From positions 124,001 through 188,000 of the forward strand of contig NZ_BMTU01000013.1 of the NCBI RefSeq assembly GCF_014649835.1: a stretch of 64,000 nucleotides of DNA, given 5' to 3'. Positions within the stretch are counted from its first letter, which is position 1. The number at the start of each line of letters is the position of its first letter. A program made the translations under genes and the position numbers. Positions 33,857-42,445 of the stretch are shown here, one piece after another. Below the pieces are notes generated by a model that did not search any database, was not told where the DNA came from, and saw nothing but the letters and a program-made list of their open reading frames with translations. This DNA comes from Streptomyces pilosus. Lineage in GTDB: Bacteria > Actinomycetota > Actinomycetes > Streptomycetales > Streptomycetaceae.

Positions 33857-36067
33857 TCAGACCCGCACGAGCTCCTTGTCCTCGTCCTTCGGGTCGCCGT
33901 GGGCGCTCAGGGACTCGCCCTCGACGTCCACGTTGGGCAGGGCGCGGTCCAGCCACTTCGGCAGCCACCAGGCCTTCGTGCCGAGCAGGGCCAGCACGGC
34001 CGGGACGATCGCCATGCGGACGACGAACGCGTCGAAGAGGACGGCGACGGCGAGGCCGAAACCGATCATCCTGACCATCGAGTCGCTGGAGCCGATGAAG
34101 CCGGCGAACACCGCCATCATGATCACCGCGGCGGCGGTGACCACCCGGGCGCTGTAGCGGAAGCCGGTCACCACGGCCTGCCGCGGCTTCTCGCCGTGGA
34201 CGTAGGCCTCGCGGATCCGGGTCACGAGGAACACCTCGTAGTCCATGGCCAGTCCGAAGACCACGCCGACCATGAAGATCGGCATCATCGACATGATCGG
34301 GCCGGTCTCCTCGACGCCCATCAGGCCGGACAGCCAGCCCCACTGGTAGACCGCGACGACCGCGCCGAGGGCCGCCAGCACGGAGAGCAGGAAGCCGAGG
34401 GCCGCCTTCAGCGGGACCAGGATCGAGCGGAACACCACGATCAGCAGCAGGAAGGCCAGGCCGACGACGAGGACCAGGTACGGCACCAGCGCGTCGTTGA
34501 GCTTCTGCGAGACGTCGATGTTCATCGCGGTCGCGCCGGTGACGAGGACCTCGGCGTCGGTGTCGGCCTTGATGCCGGCGCCGGCGTCGCGGATGTCGTG
34601 GACCAGGTCCTCGGTGGTGACGGAGGAGGGCTTGGCGTCCGGGATCACGGTGATCGTCGCCGTGTCGCCGGCCTTGTTGGGCTGCGCGGGGGCGACGTCG
34701 ACGATGTTGTCGAGGCCCTTGATCTCCTCGCCGGCCTGCTCGAACACCGCCTGCGGGTCGTCGCTGTCCTTGGCGTCGACGACGACCACGAGCGGGCCGT
34801 TGAAGCCGGGACCGAAGCCCTCGGAGAGCAGGTCGTAACCGCGCCGCTGGGTCGTGGAGGTCGGCTGCGAGCCGTCGTCGGGCAGGCCCAGTTCGAGCGA
34901 GGCGGCCGGGATGGCCGCGGCGCCCAGGCCGACCACGCCGAGCAGCAGCACGGCCAGCGGACGGCGCACGACGAAGCTCGCCCAGCGGGTGCCCATGTTG
35001 GGGCGCTGCGCCTTCTGCTCGCCGCCGCGGCCACCGCCGAGCAGTTTGCTCTTCTCGCCCGCGGGGCGGACCCGGCGGCCGGCGTAGCCGAGCAGGGCGG
35101 GGATCAGGGTGAGGGCGATCAGGACCGCGATGGCGACCGTGGCGGCGGCGGCGATGCCCATCTTCGTCAGCATCGGGATGTTGACGACGGACAGGCCGAC
35201 CAGGGCGATCACGACGGTCAGGCCGGCGAAGACCACCGCGGAGCCGGCGGTGCCGACGGCGCGGCCGGCGGCTTCCTCCCGTTCGCGGCCCTCGGCCAGT
35301 TCGGCCCGGTAGCGGGAGACGACGAACAGGGCGTAGTCGATGCCGACCGCGAGGCCGATCATCGAGGCCAGGATGGAGGTGGTGGAGCCGAGGTCGAGGG
35401 TGCTGGCCAGGGCGGTGATGCTCGCGACGCCGATGCCGACGCCGACGATCGCGGTGAGCAGCGGCAGCCCCGCGGCGAGCAGGGAGCCGAGGGTGATCAC
35501 GAGGACGATCGCGGCGATGCCGATGCCGATGATCTCGGCGGTGCCGGTCTCCGGTACGGCCTGGAGGGCGTCACCGCCGATCTCGACGGTCAGCCCCGCG
35601 TCGCGGGCGTCCTGCGCGGCGGTCTCCAGGGCCTCGCGGGAGGTCTCCTCCAGCTCCATGCCGGAGACCTCGTAGGTCACCGAGGCGTAGGCGATGCCGC
35701 CGTCCTGGCTGACGCCGCCGCCCTGGTAGGGGTCGGTGACGCGGGCGACCTCGGAGCCGCCGGCGAGCGCGTCGACGGTGTCCTGGACGGTCGCCTTGTT
35801 GCCGGCGTCGGTCATCTTCTGGCCGTCCGGCGCCTTGAAGACGACGCGTGCGGTCGCCCCGTCGGCGCTGGAGCCGGGGAAGCGCTCCTCCAGCAGGTCG
35901 AAGGCCTTCTGGGCCTCGGTGCCGGGGATGGAGAAGGAGGAGTTGCCGGCCGCGGGGGCGCCGGCCGCGCCGGCGCCCGCGAGCGCCAGCAGCGCCACCC
36001 AGAACAGGGCTACGAAGTGCCGTCGCCTGAAGGCGAACCGGCCGAGTCGATAGAGGAAAGTGGCCAC
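33857..36067 (-). CDS. MMPL-family RND transporter
   Basis: The protein has 736 residues and two RND repeats, each with one helix, a large extracellular domain and five helices. The first loop contains SIPGTEAQKAFDLLEERFPG. The membrane charge motif of the family appears as GLAVGIDYALFVVSRYR in the first half and FGLAMDYEVFLVTRIREAY in the second. Relatives export lipids, siderophores or drugs. The GTG at 36067 follows GGGAG. It lies 113 bp downstream of a TetR gene on the same strand. Together they look like a TetR-controlled efflux operon. Confidence 0.93.
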   Translation of the reverse strand: MATFLYRLGRFAFRRRHFVALFWVALLALAGAGAAGAPAAGNSSFSIPGTEAQKAFDLLEERFPGSSADGATARVVFKAPDGQKMTDAGNKATVQDTVDALAGGSEVARVTDPYQGGGVSQDGGIAYASVTYEVSGMELEETSREALETAAQDARDAGLTVEIGGDALQAVPETGTAEIIGIGIAAIVLVITLGSLLAAGLPLLTAIVGVGIGVASITALASTLDLGSTTSILASMIGLAVGIDYALFVVSRYRAELAEGREREEAAGRAVGTAGSAVVFAGLTVVIALVGLSVVNIPMLTKMGIAAAATVAIAVLIALTLIPALLGYAGRRVRPAGEKSKLLGGGRGGEQKAQRPNMGTRWASFVVRRPLAVLLLGVVGLGAAAIPAASLELGLPDDGSQPTSTTQRRGYDLLSEGFGPGFNGPLVVVVDAKDSDDPQAVFEQAGEEIKGLDNIVDVAPAQPNKAGDTATITVIPDAKPSSVTTEDLVHDIRDAGAGIKADTDAEVLVTGATAMNIDVSQKLNDALVPYLVLVVGLAFLLLIVVFRSILVPLKAALGFLLSVLAALGAVVAVYQWGWLSGLMGVEETGPIMSMMPIFMVGVVFGLAMDYEVFLVTRIREAYVHGEKPRQAVVTGFRYSARVVTAAAVIMMAVFAGFIGSSDSMVRMIGFGLAVAVLFDAFVVRMAIVPAVLALLGTKAWWLPKWLDRALPNVDVEGESLSAHGDPKDEDKELVRV

Positions 36068-36180
36068 GAGGGCGTACTCCCGGTCAGGTCGTGGTTGCTT
36101 CGGGGCAGGGGTGATCAGCCCGACGACGTGAGCGGTGACGTCAGGTGGTGACTGGCTTGGTCGGCTGACCTGGGGGACGG

Positions 36181-36780
36181 TCAGTGAGAGGGCACGCCGA
36201 GGGCGGGGAGGACCACGGCGTCGATGTACGAGGTGAGGAACTCCCGCGTGGGCGGCAGGTCGTCGATCAGCGTCCGCGTGGCGAACGCGCCGACGAGCAT
36301 GTGCACCATGTAGTCCAGTGCCGGGTTGTCGGGGCGGATCTCGCCCCGGTCGACCGCCCGCCGGATCATCCGCCGGAACTCTTCCATCTCCGGTTCGACC
36401 AGGAGTTCCTTGAACGCCCGGCGGAGATCGTCGTTCTGGTGCACCGCCATGGCCAGGGCCCGCATCAGCGCCGCGTTCTGCGCCATGGCGCAGTCGTCCT
36501 CGCGCCCGATGATGCCGTGCAGGTCACCCCGCAGGGAGCCGGTGTCGATGTCGGCGATGCTGCCGGGCTTCTGGCTGTGCAGTGCTCTGACCACCAGCTC
36601 GGCCTTGCCGCCCCACTGGCGGTAGAGGGTGGCCTTGCTGGACCGGGTGCGGGCGGCCACGGCGTCCATGGTCACGGCGTCGTACCCGACCTCGCGGAGC
36701 AGGTCGAGCACGGCGCCGTACAGCTCGGCCTCGCGCTCGGGGGTGATCCGGCTACGACGTGTCGTCGTTGTCTCGCTCAT
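36181..36780 (-). CDS. TetR-family regulator of the MMPL transporter
   Basis: The protein has 199 residues. The HTH reads VGYDAVTMDAVAARTRSSKA then TLYRQWGGKAELV. The C-terminal domain is of the TetR_C type seen in MMPL/RND repressors (FRRMIRRAVDRGEIRPDNPA). The ATG at 36780 has GGAGGG 10 nt upstream. Longer in-frame starts run through the promoter and operators. Two near-identical operators lie upstream, so autoregulation is likely. The divergent tricorn gene may share the control. Confidence 0.92.
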   Translation of the reverse strand: MSETTTTRRSRITPEREAELYGAVLDLLREVGYDAVTMDAVAARTRSSKATLYRQWGGKAELVVRALHSQKPGSIADIDTGSLRGDLHGIIGREDDCAMAQNAALMRALAMAVHQNDDLRRAFKELLVEPEMEEFRRMIRRAVDRGEIRPDNPALDYMVHMLVGAFATRTLIDDLPPTREFLTSYIDAVVLPALGVPSH

Positions 36781-36820
36781 TCCGCTCACCCTCCCACTCC
36801 GGCATCCCCGTGTCGAAGAG

Positions 36821-36837
36821 AACGACACGGTTTCGTA
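36821..36837. promoter_or_regulatory. TetR operator, proximal copy
   Basis: AACGACACGGTTTCGTA matches the perfect distal operator at 15 of 17 positions. It lies 41 bp before the TetR start codon. Confidence 0.65.
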
Positions 36838-36867
36838 CAGGACAACGGTACCCCCGGCCCCTAGCGA

Positions 36868-36884
36868 AACGAAACGGTTTCGTT
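36868..36884. promoter_or_regulatory. TetR operator, distal perfect copy
   Basis: AACGAAAC-G-GTTTCGTT is a perfect 17-bp dyad with a central G. It is the typical length and symmetry of a TetR dimer site. It is centred 71 bp upstream of the tricorn start and 96 bp upstream of the TetR start. Confidence 0.8.
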
Positions 36885-36946
36885 CGTGTTCTGCGTCACG
36901 GTTGTCGGTCCGGCATAAGTTGCTGCGGTCCGCTCCCCGGAAAAGC

Positions 36947-39900
36947 ATGGGGAGAGTGACCTATCTGCGTCTGCCGCACCTCAAGGACGACCTGCTGTGC
37001 TTCGTGGCCGAGGACGACCTCTGGCTGGCACCGCTCGACGGACCCGGCCGCGCCTGGCGGCTCACCGTCGACCGCACCAAGCTCGGTCACCCCCGCTTCT
37101 CCCCCGACGGCCGGCACATCGCCTGCACGAGCTGGCACAGCCTCGACCCGGAGGTGCACCTCGTCCCGGTGGACGGCGGACCGGGCCGGCGCCTCACCTA
37201 CTGGGGCAGCTCCGACACCCGGGTCTGCGGCTGGACGCCCCCCGACGACGACGGCCACGCCGAGATCCTCGCCGTCGCCTCCCACGGCGAGCCCTTCTCC
37301 TACTTCACCTGGGCCTACAAGCTCGCCTGCGACGGCAGCCCCGGCCGCAAACTGCCCTGGGGCCCGGTCTCCGACATCCAGGTCGCCGACGTCGCCGGGG
37401 AGCGCATGTCCCTGCTGCTCACCGGCACCCCGCCGCACGAACCGGCCTCCTGGAAGCGCTACCGGGGCGGCGCCACGGGCAGGCTGTGGCTGCACGGGCA
37501 CCGGCTGCTCGACGGCCTCGACGGCCATCTGCACTCCCCCGTCTTCGCCGGGGGCCGGATCGCCTTCCTCTCCGACCACGAGGGCGTCGGCAACCTCTAC
37601 TCGTGCGCCTACGACGGCTCCGACCTGCGCCGCCACACCGACCACGACGCCTTCTACGCCCGGCACGCCGCCAGCGACGGCACCCGGGTCGTCTACCAGT
37701 GCGCCGGCGACCTGTGGATCGTCGACGACCTGTCCGCGGGCTCCGTGCCGCGCCGGCTGGACGTGCGGCTGCACAGCCCGCGGGCGGGGCGGCGCCCCTA
37801 CCAGGTGCCGGCCGCCCGGCACCTGGACGGCCTCTCCGTCGACGAGACCGGCCGGGCGAGCGCCGTCGTCGTCCGCGGCAGCCTGTACTGGCTCACCCAC
37901 CGCGACGGCCCGGCCCGCACCCTCACCGACACCCCGGGCGTACGGGTCCGGCTGCCGGAGATGCTCGGCGCCGGCGGCCGGGTGGCGTACGTGACGGACG
38001 CCGAGGGGGAGGACGCCGTCGAGATCGCCTCCCTGCCCCGGGCCACCGGCCAGCGCCCGCCCCGGCGGCTGGCCGCCGGGAAACTGGGCCGGGTGCTGGA
38101 ACTGGTGGCCGACCCGGACGGGCAGCGGCTGGCCGTCGCCGCCCACGACGGACGGCTGCTGCTGGTCGGCACCGGCGAGCCGGAGGCCGCGGACACCACC
38201 TCGGACGAGCGGGAGGGGGAGGTCGTCGAGCTGATCCACTCCGGCAACGGGCCGGTGCGCGACCTCGCCTTCTCCCCCGACGGCACCTGGCTCGCCTGGT
38301 CCCACCCCGTGATCGGCCGGTCGCTGCGGCAGATCAAACTCGCCCGGATCAAGGACCGGCTGGTCCTCGACGTCACCAACGGCCGCTTCGAGGACGAGAA
38401 CCCGGTCTTCACCCGGGACGGCCGCTACCTCGCCTTCCTGTCCTGGCGCGGCTTCGACCCGGTGTACGACGTGCACACCGGCGACCTGTCCTTCCCGCTG
38501 GGCTGCCGCCCCTACCTGGTGCCGCTGTCGTCGGCGACCCCCTCCCCGTTCGCCCTCAACCCCGAGGGCCGCCCCGCCGCCGGGGGCCTGGACCCGGTGG
38601 AGCGGGAGGACGCCGAGGAGGGCGGCGAGGGCGGCACGGTGACCGTGGAGGCGGAGGGCCTGGAGAGCAGGGTCACGCCGTTCCCGGTGGCCGCCTCCAA
38701 GTACTCGGGCCTGTACCCGGTCGCCGGCTGCGGACTGGTGTGGCTGCGCTGGCCCATCTCCGGCGCGCTCGGCGAGACCTTCGTCAACCCCGACGACACC
38801 AGCGGCCGGCCCGCCCTGGAACACTTCTCCATCGGCAAGGCCAAGCGGTCCGAACTCGTCGCCGATCTGGACTTCTTCGCGGTCAGCGGCGACGGCACCC
38901 GGCTGGTCGTCGTCGACGAGGGCGAACTGCGCGCGGTGCCCGCGACCGAGCCCGGCGACAGCGACTCCACGGTGTGGATCGACGCCCGCCGCATCCTGCA
39001 CGAGGCGGACCCGGCGGCCGAGTGGCGCCAGGCGTACGCGGAGGCCGGGCGGCTGATCCGCGCCTACTTCTGGGAACCGGGCATGTGCGGCATCGACTGG
39101 GACGCGGTGCTGGACCAGTACCGTCCCCTGGTCGAACGGGTCGCCACCCCGGACGAGTTCGCCGACCTGCTGCGCGAGGTCCTCGGCGAACTCGGCACCT
39201 CCCACGCCTACGTCAGCGCCGCCCGCCGCAACGAGGGCCCGCCGCACTACCAGCGCCGCCAGGGCCTGCTCGGCGCCAACCTCGTGCCCCGCGAGGAGGG
39301 CTGGACCGTCAAGCGGATCCTGCCCGGCGACTCCTCCGACTCCCGCGCCCGCTCCCCGCTGGCCGGCGCCGGAATCCGTGAGGGCGCGGTCCTCACCCAC
39401 GTCGACGGCCGCCCGGTCGACCCCGTCACGGGCCCCTACCCGCTGCTCGCCGGCGCCGGCGGCACGACCGTGGAGCTGACGTTCCTGCCCGCCGGCGGCG
39501 AGGGTGCCGCCCGGCGGGTCGCCGTCGTGCCGCTGACCGACGAGACGCCGCTGCGCTACCAGGACTGGGTGGCCAAACGCCGCGCCGTGGTCCGCGAGTT
39601 GAGCGGCGGCCGCTGCGGCTACCTGCACATCCCGGACATGGGCGGCTCCGGCTGGGCCCAGTTCAACCGCGACGTGCGCATGGAGATGTCCCGGCCCGCG
39701 CTGATCGTGGACGTGCGCGGCAACGCCGGCGGGCACATCAGCGAACTCGTCGTGGAGAAGCTGACCCGGACCATCATCGGCTGGGACCTCACCCGCGACG
39801 CCCAGCCCGTCTCGTACGCCTCCAACGCCCCGCGCGGGCCGGTCGTGGCGCTGGCGGACGAGGCGACCAGCTCCGACGGCGACATGATCACCGCCGCGTT

Positions 39901-40237
39901 CAAACTGCTGGGGCTGGGCCCGGTGGTGGGCCAGCGCACCTGGGGCGGCGTGGTCGGCATGACCGGCCGGCACCGGCTCGGGGACGGCACCGTGATCACG
40001 GTGCCGATGAACGCCGCCTGGTTCGACGCCTACGGCTGGTCCGTGGAGAACAAGGGCGTCGAGCCGGACCTGGAGGCCCTGCGCACCCCGCTGGACTGGG
40101 CCGAGGGCCGGTACGCGGTCCTCGACGACGCCGTACGGCTCGCCCTGGAACAGCTCGAAGCCGCACCCCCAGCGACGCCGCCCGGCTACACGGACGTTCC
40201 CGACCGCTCCCGGCCGAAGCTGCCGCCACGGACGTGA
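36947..40237 (+). CDS. tricorn protease
   Basis: This giant cytoplasmic peptidase of 1096 residues works downstream of the proteasome on 6-12-residue peptides. Residues 1-640 or so form the six- and seven-bladed propellers (repeats such as HPRFSPDGRHIAC, LAFSPDGTWLAW, PVFTRDGRYLAF), followed by the C1, PDZ and C2 domains. The catalytic tetrad is intact by alignment to the archaeal enzyme: Ser752-His753 (GTSHAY), nucleophile Ser976-Asp977 (SSDGD) and Glu1039 (NKGVEPD). ATG 36947 has GGAA 7 nt upstream. GTG 36956 is an alternative. The family is scattered in bacteria but known in Streptomyces. Confidence 0.93.
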   Translation: MGRVTYLRLPHLKDDLLCFVAEDDLWLAPLDGPGRAWRLTVDRTKLGHPRFSPDGRHIACTSWHSLDPEVHLVPVDGGPGRRLTYWGSSDTRVCGWTPPDDDGHAEILAVASHGEPFSYFTWAYKLACDGSPGRKLPWGPVSDIQVADVAGERMSLLLTGTPPHEPASWKRYRGGATGRLWLHGHRLLDGLDGHLHSPVFAGGRIAFLSDHEGVGNLYSCAYDGSDLRRHTDHDAFYARHAASDGTRVVYQCAGDLWIVDDLSAGSVPRRLDVRLHSPRAGRRPYQVPAARHLDGLSVDETGRASAVVVRGSLYWLTHRDGPARTLTDTPGVRVRLPEMLGAGGRVAYVTDAEGEDAVEIASLPRATGQRPPRRLAAGKLGRVLELVADPDGQRLAVAAHDGRLLLVGTGEPEAADTTSDEREGEVVELIHSGNGPVRDLAFSPDGTWLAWSHPVIGRSLRQIKLARIKDRLVLDVTNGRFEDENPVFTRDGRYLAFLSWRGFDPVYDVHTGDLSFPLGCRPYLVPLSSATPSPFALNPEGRPAAGGLDPVEREDAEEGGEGGTVTVEAEGLESRVTPFPVAASKYSGLYPVAGCGLVWLRWPISGALGETFVNPDDTSGRPALEHFSIGKAKRSELVADLDFFAVSGDGTRLVVVDEGELRAVPATEPGDSDSTVWIDARRILHEADPAAEWRQAYAEAGRLIRAYFWEPGMCGIDWDAVLDQYRPLVERVATPDEFADLLREVLGELGTSHAYVSAARRNEGPPHYQRRQGLLGANLVPREEGWTVKRILPGDSSDSRARSPLAGAGIREGAVLTHVDGRPVDPVTGPYPLLAGAGGTTVELTFLPAGGEGAARRVAVVPLTDETPLRYQDWVAKRRAVVRELSGGRCGYLHIPDMGGSGWAQFNRDVRMEMSRPALIVDVRGNAGGHISELVVEKLTRTIIGWDLTRDAQPVSYASNAPRGPVVALADEATSSDGDMITAAFKLLGLGPVVGQRTWGGVVGMTGRHRLGDGTVITVPMNAAWFDAYGWSVENKGVEPDLEALRTPLDWAEGRYAVLDDAVRLALEQLEAAPPATPPGYTDVPDRSRPKLPPRT

Positions 40238-40264
40238 GGGGCGGGGCGCGGCGGCGGCACGGGA

Positions 40265-40296
40265 AAGGAGTGCCCCCTTCGCCAGGGGCACCCCTT
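40265..40296. terminator. bidirectional terminator between tricorn and the small hydrophilic protein gene
   Basis: AAGGAGTGCCCC (40265-40276) pairs with GGGGCACCCCTT (40285-40296), 11 of 12 positions, around an 8-nt loop. It lies between two convergent genes. Confidence 0.75.
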
Positions 40297-40370
40297 CCGC
40301 CTGCGCTTCAGTGCCTCGGCCCGGTGCTCACATCCGGGAGCCCGGTGCTTCGGCGCTTCCGTGCGCTCGG

Positions 40371-40550
40371 TCAGACCTCGTGGTCCTGGTCGAGGCGCTC
40401 CTCGGACTCACGCCGACGACGCTGGTCGTCCATGCCCTCGTCGCGCCGGCGGCCGCGGTTCTGCAGCTGCTCCTTGCCCTGCTGGGCACGCTGCTTGGCC
40501 TGCTGCTGGAACTGCTCGGACTTCTCCTGGAACTGGTCCTTCATACCCAT
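40371..40550 (-). CDS. small hydrophilic helical protein, 59 residues
   Basis: The minus strand encodes 59 residues starting MGMKDQFQEKSEQFQQQA and ending LDQDHEV. It is almost all Gln, Lys, Glu, Arg and Asp, with no hydrophobic core. The heptad-like Q/K/E pattern in the first 33 residues suggests one long amphipathic or coiled-coil helix. CGGGAG lies 9 nt before ATG 40550. A second ATG two codons later is an alternative. Similar small hydrophilic proteins are frequent in Streptomyces, where some resemble stress-induced CsbD-like or LEA-like proteins. No function can be assigned. Confidence 0.75.
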   Translation of the reverse strand: MGMKDQFQEKSEQFQQQAKQRAQQGKEQLQNRGRRRDEGMDDQRRRRESEERLDQDHEV

Positions 40551-40625
40551 GTGGGTTCACTCCCGTTGTGCGTGGGGGGACTTGCCCGACCAGATTCACA
40601 CGGGTGGTGACCCTGCGCATGTCGA

Positions 40626-41510
40626 TCAGTCACGTACCGTAGCGCGGTGCTGTTCGTCGGCGTTGCCGCCCGCTCCGACCAGTCCCGTGCGGACGCTGTC
40701 GAGCCGGCCCGCGAACCGCCGCATCTCCCGTTGCCCCACCGTCCCGATGACCGCGTGGAGGTAGCCGCGCACCCCCTGCATGCCGCGCAGCCACCACTGT
40801 CCGTAGACGTGGGCCGACCGCCGCTCGATGCCGGCCACCAGCCGGTCCACCGCGGGGCCGAGGGGGTAGGTCTTGTTGGACGGCCACGGCAGCCGCTGCC
40901 GCAACTCCCGCATGACGTCGTCCTGGTCGGCGCCGCGCACCATGTCGGTATCGGTCCACGACAGGTAGCCGACGCCCACCTTCACCCCCTGGTACCCGAC
41001 TTCGGCCCGCAGGCTGTGCGCGTACGCCTCCACACCGGACTTGGAGGCGCAGTACGCCGTCATCATCGGCGCCGGGGTGATCGCGGCGAGCGAGGCGATC
41101 TGGAGCAGGTAGCCGCGGCTCTCGGCGAGCAGCGGCAGGAACGCCCGTGCGGTGACCGCCGATCCGATCAGGTTCACCTCGATCACCCGCCGCCAGGACT
41201 CCGGGTCGGACTCCGTGAACGGCCCGCCCGTCGCCACACCGGCGTTGGCGACGACGATGTCGACCCGGCCGAACCGCTCCTTCACCTCCGCGGCGACCCG
41301 GGCCATCGCCTCGTGGTCGGTGACGTCCGCGTGCCAGTGGTCGCTGTCGCTGTGCAGCCGCGTGGAGACGTCCTTCAGCGCGTCCGGCTCCAGCCCGATC
41401 AGCGCCACCCGCACACCCCGGGCGGAGAGCTTGCGGGCGAGCAGCTCCCCGACGCCGCGCGCCGCCCCGGTGACGACGGCGACCTTCCCTTCGAGACCGA
41501 CCCTGCTCAT
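40626..41510 (-). CDS. short-chain dehydrogenase/reductase
   Basis: This classical SDR of 294 residues carries the NAD(P) motif VVTGAARGVGELLARKL, the NAG motif VVANAGVATGG, the catalytic Ser in LLQIASLAAITPA and Y-x-x-x-K in MTAYCASKSGVEAY. The C-terminal extension of about 60 residues, after the conserved core, resembles SDRs of lipid or steroid metabolism. ATG 41510 has GAGGAG upstream and overlaps the preceding hydrolase stop (ATGA). It is the last gene of a three-gene operon with a monooxygenase and a hydrolase. It probably makes the ketone used by the monooxygenase or oxidises the released alcohol. Confidence 0.92.
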   Translation of the reverse strand: MSRVGLEGKVAVVTGAARGVGELLARKLSARGVRVALIGLEPDALKDVSTRLHSDSDHWHADVTDHEAMARVAAEVKERFGRVDIVVANAGVATGGPFTESDPESWRRVIEVNLIGSAVTARAFLPLLAESRGYLLQIASLAAITPAPMMTAYCASKSGVEAYAHSLRAEVGYQGVKVGVGYLSWTDTDMVRGADQDDVMRELRQRLPWPSNKTYPLGPAVDRLVAGIERRSAHVYGQWWLRGMQGVRGYLHAVIGTVGQREMRRFAGRLDSVRTGLVGAGGNADEQHRATVRD

Positions 41511-42445
41511 GCGTTCTCCTCGGCGGGTGTGACGTGCTGGCGGGCTGATACGTGGGCGGCGACGAGGGACCGGATCCGCGCGGTGACCTGGCCGGGCGCC
41601 TCGACGGGTGTCATGTGGCCGACGCCCGGCAGTTCGGTGACGCCGAGGCACTGCGGCAGCGCGGCGGCGAGCGTACGGGCGTGCACGGGCGGGGTGAGCC
41701 GGTCGGCGGCCCCGACGACGACCTCGGTGGGCACGCGCAGCTCGCGCGCCCCGTGGTCGAGGTCGAGCGTGCCGAGCACGTGCGACCAGGCGTGGCGCAC
41801 CGCGCGGGGGCAGGCGTGCACGATGTGCGCGCAGGCGTCGACCATGTCCGGTGCCGAACCGGGCCCCATGGTGGCGTACTTGAGGATGCGGCGGGCGAGC
41901 GGTGTGACCGGTCCGAGCGGGGCGCGGGAGCCGAGGACGTGCCGCGTCAGCCAGGTCCGTACCCGTCCCGGCGGGAGCGGCAGCACCGTCGACTCGTCGA
42001 CCAGCCGCGAACTGCCGGTGCTGCAGAGCAGCACGGCTGCGGTGTGGGCGGCGAAGGCGGGCCGGCCGGCGGCGGCCATGACGGTCATGCCGCCCATGGA
42101 GTGCCCGGCGATCACCGCCCGCTCCCCGGGCACGAGGGTGGTGGTGAGCACGGCCTCGAGGTCGTCGGCGAGGGCGTCGGTGGTGCAGGCCGGGCTCGCG
42201 GGCGTCCGTCCGTGGCCGCGCTGGTCGTAGGCGATGACCCGGTGGTCGGCGGACAGTTCGCGGATCTGGGCGGCCCAGAAGGCGGTCGAGCAGGTCCAGC
42301 CGTGGGCGAGCACCACCGCGGGCGCCCGCTCGGGCCCGTGCACCTCGACGTGCAGCCGGGTGCCGTCGGCGGAGACGGCGGTCAGTTCACGCACCGGGGC
42401 GGGCGGGGCGTACGGTCCGGAGGTGACGTGGGCGAGCCGGCTCAT
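41507..42445 (-). CDS. alpha/beta hydrolase, probable esterase
   Basis: The protein has 312 residues. The oxyanion region is VVLAHGWTCSTAFW, the nucleophile elbow VIAGHSMGGMTVMAAAG, the acid VVVGAADRLTPP, and the His in ELPGVGHMTPVEAP. ATG 42445 overlaps the monooxygenase stop by 4 nt. Placed between a Baeyer-Villiger monooxygenase and an SDR, it is expected to cleave the ester or lactone formed by the monooxygenase; this is inference from context. The mycobacterial mymA operon has a similar set of enzymes. Confidence 0.9.
   Translation of the reverse strand: MSRLAHVTSGPYAPPAPVRELTAVSADGTRLHVEVHGPERAPAVVLAHGWTCSTAFWAAQIRELSADHRVIAYDQRGHGRTPASPACTTDALADDLEAVLTTTLVPGERAVIAGHSMGGMTVMAAAGRPAFAAHTAAVLLCSTGSSRLVDESTVLPLPPGRVRTWLTRHVLGSRAPLGPVTPLARRILKYATMGPGSAPDMVDACAHIVHACPRAVRHAWSHVLGTLDLDHGARELRVPTEVVVGAADRLTPPVHARTLAAALPQCLGVTELPGVGHMTPVEAPGQVTARIRSLVAAHVSARQHVTPAEENA

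Noticed and set aside
36896..40291. Open frame of about 1131 codons on the minus strand opposite the tricorn gene
   Set aside because: It mirrors the tricorn codons, is Gly/Ala/Arg/Val/His-rich without any domain, and has no Shine-Dalgarno sequence. It is a high-GC shadow frame.
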